Source: Cloacibacterium sp046296655 (GTDB lineage: Bacteria > Bacteroidota > Bacteroidia > Flavobacteriales > Weeksellaceae). From it: a stretch of DNA of 37,082 bases. Below, piece by piece: positions 31,666 to 37,082 of the stretch; positions within the stretch are counted from its first letter, which is position 1, and each line of letters opens with the position of its first letter. The notes under the pieces were generated by a model. The model searched no databases and had not been told where the DNA came from. It saw only the letters and a program-made list of their open reading frames with translations. The stretch is from the NCBI GenBank assembly GCA_046296655.1, contig JBKBLE010000023.1, positions 1 to 37,082 of the forward strand. Reading direction: 5' to 3'. The position numbers and the translations under genes are program-made.

Positions 31666-34257
31666 TTGATTAAAAACGGTCTCAAAAATACCTTACAAAT
31701 TTTAATTATCCTAATTTTTAACAATTTTTTAGCACAAAATAAGCTAGAAAATGCGCCTAAAAATAGTGATAACGCTACTGCTGTTTCTAAAACAGATACC
31801 GTAAAAATAGAACGAGAACGTTTAGATGATGTTGTGCGTTCTAAAGCGGATAATATTAGAAACGAAGTTCCGAAAAAAATGTCTTATCTCAATCAAAATG
31901 CAGAAGTTTCATATCAAGATATGAAGATTAATGCAGATTATATCCAAATAGATTGGGACAAAGGACTCATTTTTGCAAGAGGAAAAATAGATTCTACAGG
32001 AAAAATTACAGAACCAGCAATTGCAACTCAAGGTGGTAAAAAATACGAATACGAAAGTTTTAACTACAATTATAAAACCAAACAAGCCATTGCTTACAAT
32101 GCCAGAACCGAAGAAAGCGAAGGCGTAATTGTAGCAGAAAAAACCAAAAAAGTAAATGACTCTGTTTTTTATCTCAAGAGAGGAAAATATACTACAGACG
32201 AATATTTTCTTAAGAAAAAAGATACCATAGCAGATTATTATTTACTCGCACCAGACATTAAATTGGTAAAAGGGAAAAGTAACTCTAAATTGATTACAGG
32301 TCCTATCCAAATGTATCTGGAACAAGTTCCTACACCGCTTATTTTGCCATTTGCAATTCTTCCGTTTTCTGAAAAAAGAATGGCGGGGATTCTTATTCCG
32401 AGTTTTGGGGAAAGACAAGACGTGGGATTTTTCCTGAATAGTTTTGGGTATTATTTGCCAATTGGTGAACATTTTGATGTGAAAACCTACTTTGATTATT
32501 ATACCAAGGGAAGTTGGAACTTCAGACCAGAAGTGAGTTATCGAAAAAATTATAAGTACAATGGTTCTTTCCGAGGAGAAATAGGAACTACCATCAGAGG
32601 TATAAAAGGTCTAGAAAATTATACCAAAAGCAGTGTTTATAATATTGCATGGACACATACTCAAGATTCTAAAGCCAATCCGTTTTTTAATTTTTCGGCA
32701 TCCGTAAATATTACGAGCAACAAATTCTACAATAACACGGTTAATAACTCCCATATTTTTAACCAAAGTGCTCTGAATGCACAACAAAACTCTACGGTGA
32801 GTTTTACCAAAAGATTTTTGAATTTACCAATAACCATCACCGGAACAGGTAGTTATTCACAAAATTTTACTACAGGACTTACCGATATTAGATTGCCACA
32901 GCTGAATGTTTCTATCAATCAGTTTTACTTATTTAAACCTAAAACCGGTGTAAGAACTGGGCTTCTAGAGAATATTAATGTCAACACAGGTTTGCAATTC
33001 AGCAACTATGTTTCTGGAGTGAAAAGTGATGATTTATTTACCAAAACCATGTGGGATAATATGCAAACTGGTGCTAAAAATAACATTTCACTTGCTACGA
33101 ACACGACTGTTGCTAAGTTTTTCACATTTTCATTAGGCGCTAATATTGATAACGTAGCAACTACTAAAACGATTAGTAAAAACTACAATCCAGTTACCAA
33201 TACTTTAGAAAGGAATTTGAATAAAAATTTGACGGGTTATTCTACTTTTTCTACTTCTGCAAGTTTGCAAACCGTTTTGTATGGAATGTTGAAATTTGGC
33301 GAAAAATCTAAAATTCAAGCCATCAGACACATGGTAACTCCGAGTATCGGCTTCACGTATTCTCCAGATTTTGGAGATCCAAAGTTTGGATATTTCAAAA
33401 GTTATTATGACGAAAGAGGTGTTTTGACCACTTATTCTATTTTTGAAGGAGGGATGTTTGGTTCACCGAATCAAGGTTTAACACAGTCTATTGGTTTTAA
33501 TATCAATAACAACCTAGAGATGAAGGTGAAAAGTAAATCAGACTCTACTGGTGTGAAAAAAGTTAAAATTTTTGAAAGTTTAAATATTTCTGGAGGTTAT
33601 AATTTTGCTGCGGATAAATACAAATGGTCATTGATATCGATTAGTACACAGACTTCTTTCTTCCAAAATAAATTAAGTGTCAATTCTAATGTTTCGATAG
33701 ACCCATATCAAATTGTATTTATTCCAGGGCAAGAAAATGGAGTGAGAACTGAGAATTTTGGACACTTTAATATCCAGAGTTTCAGCATGAATTTTTCTTT
33801 CCCTCTGAACAATGAAACTTTTGGAAAAAAAGAAGATTTAGCAACCAAATATAAAACCAAAGGAGAAATACGAAATGAAGTCTATTATTTTGACCAAGAT
33901 AATTACTCCAGATTTAATCAGCCTTGGACTTTGAATCTTAATGCCAATTATGGTTATTCTAAAAACAACACCAGATTTGGGAAAAGTGTAGCTTCACTAG
34001 GTTTAGATGGTAGCGTAAAACTTACACCTTATTGGAGTTTAAGCGGAAACACGCATTTTGATTTTGTTTCAAAAAGTTTAGCGTACACCAGATTAGGATT
34101 TTCTAGAGACCAAAGAAGTTTCTCTTTTACCTTTAATTGGGTGCCTTTTGGTCAATATAAAGTATATGATTTCTTTATCAGTATAAAAGCAAATATTTTA
34201 AAAGACGCCGTAAAATACAAGGAAAGAAGTTTCCAACAAAGTGGCAGTACTTTCTAA
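31666..34257 (+). CDS. lptD: LPS-assembly outer-membrane protein LptD
   Basis: Outer-membrane barrel that inserts lipopolysaccharide into the outer leaflet with LptE. The 863 residues start at a TTG codon (31666), the only start before the signal peptide (residues 1-23, cut after FLA before QNKL); an in-frame stop lies at 31636. An OstA-like N-terminal beta-jellyroll covers about 75-215 (NADYIQIDWDKGLIFARGKID; TYN-like YKTKQAIAYNARTEES). The barrel begins with the highly conserved PTPLILPFAILPFSEKRMAG and IPSFGERQDVGFFLNSFGYYLP. Length fits the Bacteroidota form. It is followed by ridA and a small membrane protein. Confidence 0.93.
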   Translation: MIKNGLKNTLQILIILIFNNFLAQNKLENAPKNSDNATAVSKTDTVKIERERLDDVVRSKADNIRNEVPKKMSYLNQNAEVSYQDMKINADYIQIDWDKGLIFARGKIDSTGKITEPAIATQGGKKYEYESFNYNYKTKQAIAYNARTEESEGVIVAEKTKKVNDSVFYLKRGKYTTDEYFLKKKDTIADYYLLAPDIKLVKGKSNSKLITGPIQMYLEQVPTPLILPFAILPFSEKRMAGILIPSFGERQDVGFFLNSFGYYLPIGEHFDVKTYFDYYTKGSWNFRPEVSYRKNYKYNGSFRGEIGTTIRGIKGLENYTKSSVYNIAWTHTQDSKANPFFNFSASVNITSNKFYNNTVNNSHIFNQSALNAQQNSTVSFTKRFLNLPITITGTGSYSQNFTTGLTDIRLPQLNVSINQFYLFKPKTGVRTGLLENINVNTGLQFSNYVSGVKSDDLFTKTMWDNMQTGAKNNISLATNTTVAKFFTFSLGANIDNVATTKTISKNYNPVTNTLERNLNKNLTGYSTFSTSASLQTVLYGMLKFGEKSKIQAIRHMVTPSIGFTYSPDFGDPKFGYFKSYYDERGVLTTYSIFEGGMFGSPNQGLTQSIGFNINNNLEMKVKSKSDSTGVKKVKIFESLNISGGYNFAADKYKWSLISISTQTSFFQNKLSVNSNVSIDPYQIVFIPGQENGVRTENFGHFNIQSFSMNFSFPLNNETFGKKEDLATKYKTKGEIRNEVYYFDQDNYSRFNQPWTLNLNANYGYSKNNTRFGKSVASLGLDGSVKLTPYWSLSGNTHFDFVSKSLAYTRLGFSRDQRSFSFTFNWVPFGQYKVYDFFISIKANILKDAVKYKERSFQQSGSTF

Positions 34258-34304
34258 AAAACGAAGGAATCTATGAACACTATTTTTTATTTGTTCAGAA
34301 ATTT

Positions 34305-34312
34305 TATCTTTG
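34305..34312 (+). promoter_or_regulatory. -7 element of ridA (TATCTTTG)
   Basis: Exact TAnnTTTG match 20 bp before the ridA ATG. No TTTG lies at the expected -33 distance, though a TTTG occurs 11 nt upstream, too close to count. Confidence 0.45.
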
Positions 34313-34332
34313 TATGATAATTTTACAAAAAT

Positions 34333-34713
34333 ATGAAGAAGATAGTTTCTACTAACAATGCACCCGCTGCAATTGGTCCGTATTCACAAGCTAACCTTGT
34401 AAATGGCGTTCTCTATATTTCTGGTCAAATCCCTATTGATCCGTCTACTGGGAATTTAGTAGATGGAATCGAAAAAGAAACACATCAGGTTATGAAAAAC
34501 CTAAAAGCCATTTTAGAAGAAGCAGGAATGGGATTCGGAAATGTAGTAAAATCTACTATTTTCTTAAAAAGTATGGATGATTTCGCAGTGATGAATGAAA
34601 TCTATGCATCTTATTTCGAAGGAGGAAATTATCCGGCAAGAGAAACAGTAGAGGTTTCTTGTTTGCCAAAAAATGTGAGTGTAGAAATCTCTATGATTGC
34701 ACATCAGTTCTAA
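34333..34713 (+). CDS. ridA: RidA family 2-iminobutanoate/2-iminopropanoate deaminase
   Basis: Hydrolyses reactive enamines/imines produced by PLP enzymes such as threonine dehydratase. The 126 residues match the family throughout: STNNAPAAIGPYSQA (6-20), ISGQIPIDPSTG (29-40), HQVMKNLKAILEEAG, STIFLKSMDDFAVMNEIYASYF, and the active-site Arg103 in YPARETVEVSCLP with Glu118 in VSVEI. It has its own -7 element after lptD. The stop is three bases before the next ATG, so the two are translationally close. Confidence 0.96.
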   Translation: MKKIVSTNNAPAAIGPYSQANLVNGVLYISGQIPIDPSTGNLVDGIEKETHQVMKNLKAILEEAGMGFGNVVKSTIFLKSMDDFAVMNEIYASYFEGGNYPARETVEVSCLPKNVSVEISMIAHQF

Positions 34714-34716
34714 GAC

Positions 34717-35160
34717 ATGAATTTTTTAAGAAATACATTAGGCGTTTTATGTGGCTTGGCGATGGCAGGAGTCATTATTTCGCTAGGTGTAAAAATTAAT
34801 TCATCATGGGTGAATTATGAAGGATTTTTTCCGTTTGAACATTGGTGGGAATTGTTGAAAAGTGTAGAAAATAAGCCAGGTTTTTTCTGGACATTACTTC
34901 TTTCTTCAGGATTTGGGGCGACAATTGGTGGGGTTACTACGGCAATTATTGTAAAGTATGCTAAAGTAGCTTATGCGATTCTTATTGGCTTCATTTTGCT
35001 ATTTATTGCCATGTTAGACATTATTGTTTTCCCATATCACCCCACTTTTTATAAAATTTTAATCTTCATTACTTATTTCCCTTTTGCATGGTTAGGAGGA
35101 AAAATAGTAGAAGTAATTTACGAACGAAATAAAAGGAAAGAATTTCCTAAATCTAAATAA
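34717..35160 (+). CDS. Small integral membrane protein, unknown function
   Basis: I do not recognise a named family with confidence. The 147 residues show four hydrophobic segments, at about 6-26, 56-78, 84-105 and 110-131, separated by short polar loops. The first loop is aromatic and acidic (WVNYEGFFPFEHWWELL). The C-terminus is basic (ERNKRKEFPKSK) and probably cytoplasmic. Two Gly-rich patches (GFGATIGGVTTA; FAWLGGKIVE) suggest close helix packing. It starts three bases after ridA and ends at a bidirectional terminator, so it belongs to the ridA transcript. No catalytic motif is visible. Confidence 0.8.
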   Translation: MNFLRNTLGVLCGLAMAGVIISLGVKINSSWVNYEGFFPFEHWWELLKSVENKPGFFWTLLLSSGFGATIGGVTTAIIVKYAKVAYAILIGFILLFIAMLDIIVFPYHPTFYKILIFITYFPFAWLGGKIVEVIYERNKRKEFPKSK

Positions 35161-35194
35161 AAAAAGCCTTTCAAAAATTTTTGAAAGGCTTTTT
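35161..35194. terminator. Bidirectional terminator between converging genes
   Basis: A perfect 34-bp inverted repeat (35161-35177 with 35178-35194): AAAAAGCCTTTC arms closed by A5/T5. It begins right after the stop of the membrane protein. On the other strand it follows the protease gene, so it serves both. Confidence 0.92.
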
Positions 35195-35218
35195 CTTTGG
35201 AATTTATAAAAAATATGA

Positions 35219-36736
35219 TTAAGGCATTTTAAATCCTTTTTGGTAAATTCTTCCGTACTCATCCATGAATTTTATAGAGACTGTACCTTTGTAAGTATTA
35301 AGAATTTTTTCTACATCTTTCTGTGAATTTACAGGTTTTCCATTGACTTCTATAATGATGTAATTGTCATAAATCCCTATTTTTTCTAATTCACCACCTT
35401 CTACAATATTTCTTGCAATCACCCCACTATCTATTCCAAAACTTACTTTATAACGATCGCTCAATTCATCAAATTCACCACCAATTTTTTCCGTAACAGA
35501 TAAATCTGCTTTGCTTCGGAATGAGGTTCCTCCTTTTTGATCTTTAAGCGTTACGGTTTCAGTATAAGATTTACCATTTCTAATGTAAGTTACTCTAACT
35601 TTATCTCCAGGTCTTTTGCTACCAATTGCTGCCGATAAATCTGCAAAAGTCTCTATATCAGAATTATCTATTTTTTTGATAATATCTCCTTTTCTTAGTC
35701 CAGCATCTTCAGCACCGCTATTTTCAGTGACTTCAGTAATCATAATTCCGCTACTTGCTTTGATGTTGGCTTTTTGACTTTGATTATAAGCGGCAACTTG
35801 TCTTTCGTCAGAAAGGTCTAAACTTACAACTCCTAAGAATCCTCTTTGTACCAAACCGAATTTTTTAATGTCCTCTACTATTTTTTTTGCCAGGTTAGAT
35901 GGAACTGCAAAGCCATAACCTTGATAGTAGCCTGTATTAGAAGAAATGGCAGAGTTGATGCCGATTAAATCCCCGTTTACATTTACGAGAGCACCACCAG
36001 AATTTCCTGGATTAATCGCCGCATCTGTTTGAATGAAACTTTCGATAGGAGTTCTAGACTGCTGACTTAATAAATCTATGCTTCTTCCTTTAGCTGAAAC
36101 AATTCCTGCAGTAACGGTAGAATTTAAACCCAGTGGATTTCCTACTGCTAAAACCCATTGTCCTACTTCTACTAAATCTGAATTGGCAAAATTAAGATAA
36201 GGCAAACCTTTTTCTTCAATTTTTAGAAGAGCGATGTCTGTACTTGGGTCTGTTCCAATAAGATTGGCTACGTAACTTTTCTTGTTACTTAGAATAACTT
36301 CTAATTTATTGGCACCAGCAACTACGTGATTATTAGAAATAATGTAACCGTCTGGTGAAATAATCACGCCACTTCCTAATCCAGAAGGAACATCTTTAGG
36401 AGGCTGTTGTTTTTGATTTTGTCTTTGGTTTCCAAATGGATATCCGAAAAATTGTTCAAATAAGTCTTGTTCTGACATTCTGTTTGAACTTCTTGATTGA
36501 TAATTTTTAATGGTGACCACTGCAGGAACTGTAGTTTTGGCTGCTTTTACAAAATCATCACCCACGTTTGCGGAATTTATTCCTGCGAATTTTACATTAT
36601 CATTTGCAGTATGGAAATAAGAAAAATCGCTGTTATTTTCATTCGTTTTGAAATACTCTATTGCACCAAAAGTTGTGGCACCAGATAATATACCTACAAC
36701 AGCAAAAGGTAATAATTGTTTTAAACTGTTCTTCAT
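35219..36736 (-). CDS. htrA: Do/HtrA-family periplasmic serine protease with two PDZ domains
   Basis: Envelope-stress protease/chaperone of 505 residues. The N-terminal hydrophobic segment (LLPFAVVGILSGATTFGAI, about 8-26) is a signal peptide or anchor. The trypsin-like domain has the triad His137 (SNNHVV), Asp167 (STDIALLK) and Ser246 (GNSGGAL), so it is active. Before it lies a Gln/Asn-rich loop (YPFGNQRQNQKQQPPKD, about 99-115), the LA-loop position of DegP. PDZ1 is at about 295-390 (RGFLGVVSLDL; ENSGAEDAGLRKGDIIKKI), and PDZ2 is shorter, at about 410-500. Its promoter region contains a -7 TAATTTTG overlapped by a palindrome, suggesting repression or activation at this site. DegP, DegQ and DegS types cannot be separated here. 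Confidence 0.94.
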   Translation of the reverse strand: MKNSLKQLLPFAVVGILSGATTFGAIEYFKTNENNSDFSYFHTANDNVKFAGINSANVGDDFVKAAKTTVPAVVTIKNYQSRSSNRMSEQDLFEQFFGYPFGNQRQNQKQQPPKDVPSGLGSGVIISPDGYIISNNHVVAGANKLEVILSNKKSYVANLIGTDPSTDIALLKIEEKGLPYLNFANSDLVEVGQWVLAVGNPLGLNSTVTAGIVSAKGRSIDLLSQQSRTPIESFIQTDAAINPGNSGGALVNVNGDLIGINSAISSNTGYYQGYGFAVPSNLAKKIVEDIKKFGLVQRGFLGVVSLDLSDERQVAAYNQSQKANIKASSGIMITEVTENSGAEDAGLRKGDIIKKIDNSDIETFADLSAAIGSKRPGDKVRVTYIRNGKSYTETVTLKDQKGGTSFRSKADLSVTEKIGGEFDELSDRYKVSFGIDSGVIARNIVEGGELEKIGIYDNYIIIEVNGKPVNSQKDVEKILNTYKGTVSIKFMDEYGRIYQKGFKMP

Positions 36737-36778
36737 TGTTAATTCTTCTTTTATATTTTATGTATAACAAATTTAATG

Positions 36779-36814
36779 CAAAATTAGTGTTCACTAAATT
36801 AATAGTGTTACACT
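36779..36814 (-). promoter_or_regulatory. htrA promoter -7 element and paired palindromes (operator candidate)
   Basis: On the minus strand TAATTTTG (36786-36779) is an exact -7 match, about 43 bp from the ATG. It is overlapped by the perfect palindrome TTAGTG-TT-CACTAA (36784-36797). A second palindrome AGTGT-T-ACACT (36804-36814) lies upstream where RNA polymerase would bind. Both share TAGTGTT and their centres are about 18 bp apart, roughly two helical turns. Confidence 0.5.
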
Positions 36815-36880
36815 TTTAACAAAGTTTAACGAGTTTAAGGAAATTTTAGAATTGTAATTGAATATCATACAATTTACGTA

Positions 36881-36911
36881 TTGAATCCAAAGATAGGTTG
36901 AAGTAAATTTG
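36881..36911 (+). promoter_or_regulatory. Promoter of the 37-codon ORF (TTG, 20 nt, TAAATTTG)
   Basis: -33 TTG (36881-36883), 20 nt, then -7 TAAATTTG (36904-36911). The predicted start near 36918 gives a 25-nt leader to the ATG at 36943. Confidence 0.6.
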
Positions 36912-36942
36912 ATTATTAGCAAAATCATTAATTTTAGTAATC

Positions 36943-37056
36943 ATGTGGACTACTTTATTTTTTATAGTTCTATTTTTTATAGTCTTATTTTATGTATTGA
37001 GAAAAGGTAAGTGGTCTGCTTTTTTGACAGTTTGTAAATATAGTTTTTTCGTTTGA
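36943..37056 (+). CDS. Small single-span membrane peptide ORF (37 residues)
   Basis: A short ORF starting MWTTLFFIVL and ending CKYSFFV. Residues 4-19 are an uninterrupted hydrophobic span rich in Phe, Ile, Leu and Val. A basic turn (RKGKW) and a second semi-hydrophobic tail follow. The positive-inside rule puts the tail in the cytoplasm. A near-consensus promoter sits at the right distance upstream and no larger ORF competes on either strand, which favours a real gene. No family is recognised. It may have a role related to the divergent protease, but nothing in the sequence proves it. Confidence 0.4.
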   Translation: MWTTLFFIVLFFIVLFYVLRKGKWSAFLTVCKYSFFV

Positions 37057-37062
37057 AATTTG
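37031..37062 (+). promoter_or_regulatory. Candidate promoter for a gene beyond the right edge (TTTG, 20 nt, GAAATTTG)
   Basis: -33 TTTG (37031-37034), 20 nt, then GAAATTTG (37055-37062), one mismatch from TAnnTTTG, followed by GCACCCGCC, a base context common after flavobacterial -7 elements. It overlaps the end of the 37-codon ORF. The gene it would serve is outside the window. Confidence 0.35.
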
Positions 37063-37082
37063 CACCCGCCAACTGAAACGGA

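Overview
The window is AT-rich (about one third G+C by eye) and reads as a chromosomal stretch of a Flavobacteriia member, most likely in the Chryseobacterium/Cloacibacterium/Elizabethkingia neighbourhood. The evidence is promoters of the Bacteroidota type (TTTG, about 20 nt, TAnnTTTG), a SusC/SusD pair, a bacillithiol gene (bshC), a Porin_10-type outer-membrane protein, a GYDIA-family GHMP kinase, LptD of the Bacteroidota type, and nearly no Shine-Dalgarno sequences. The genus is an inference; no rRNA is present.

Region 1 (1-10442, minus strand) is a surface-polysaccharide cluster read right to left: ugd, rmlB, a four-helix-bundle (23S-IVP) gene, rmlA, the ABC exporter pair wzm/wzt, a GT61 glycosyltransferase, and an FdtA/FdtC/FdtB set (ketoisomerase, acetyltransferase, aminotransferase) followed by a GT2 glycosyltransferase. 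RmlA and RmlB make dTDP-4-keto-6-deoxyglucose, and the Fdt/Qdt-like trio turns it into a dTDP-3-acetamido-3,6-dideoxyhexose (Fuc3NAc or Qui3NAc). Wzm/Wzt export a finished glycan, and Ugd supplies UDP-glucuronate. The cluster runs off the left edge. Its looser spacers carry short-period tandem arrays (8-bp units, one 7-bp array) found nowhere else in the window. Two of these spacers have the same inverted layout; one encloses the IVP gene and the other encloses no gene.

Region 2 (10495-15334, plus strand) is the rimP-nusA-infB operon, with a consensus promoter, a terminator-like hairpin in the leader and a strong terminator at the end.

Region 3 (15525-20066, plus strand) is a SusC/SusD outer-membrane uptake pair with its own promoter and terminator and no carbohydrate-active enzymes nearby.

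Region 4 (20084-29315, plus strand) holds a Porin_10-like barrel behind a structured leader, bshC, a LysM x4 plus periplasmic-binding-fold protein, fabD, a GYDIA GHMP kinase and pckA.

Region 5 (29314-31621, minus strand) holds aroQ, two tRNA-Glu(UUC) genes either side of rpsT, and a cell-wall amidase. It is divergent from Region 6 (31636-35194, plus strand): lptD, ridA and a small four-helix membrane protein.

Region 7 (35219-37082) holds a Do-family periplasmic protease (minus strand) whose promoter overlaps a palindromic operator-like site, and a 37-residue single-span membrane peptide ORF (plus strand) with a consensus promoter.

No insertion sequence, phage, CRISPR array or rRNA was seen. 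No gene-free stretch exceeds 300 bases. The first 108 bases hold only AT-rich sequence downstream of the GT2 gene, with no ORF longer than about 20 codons.
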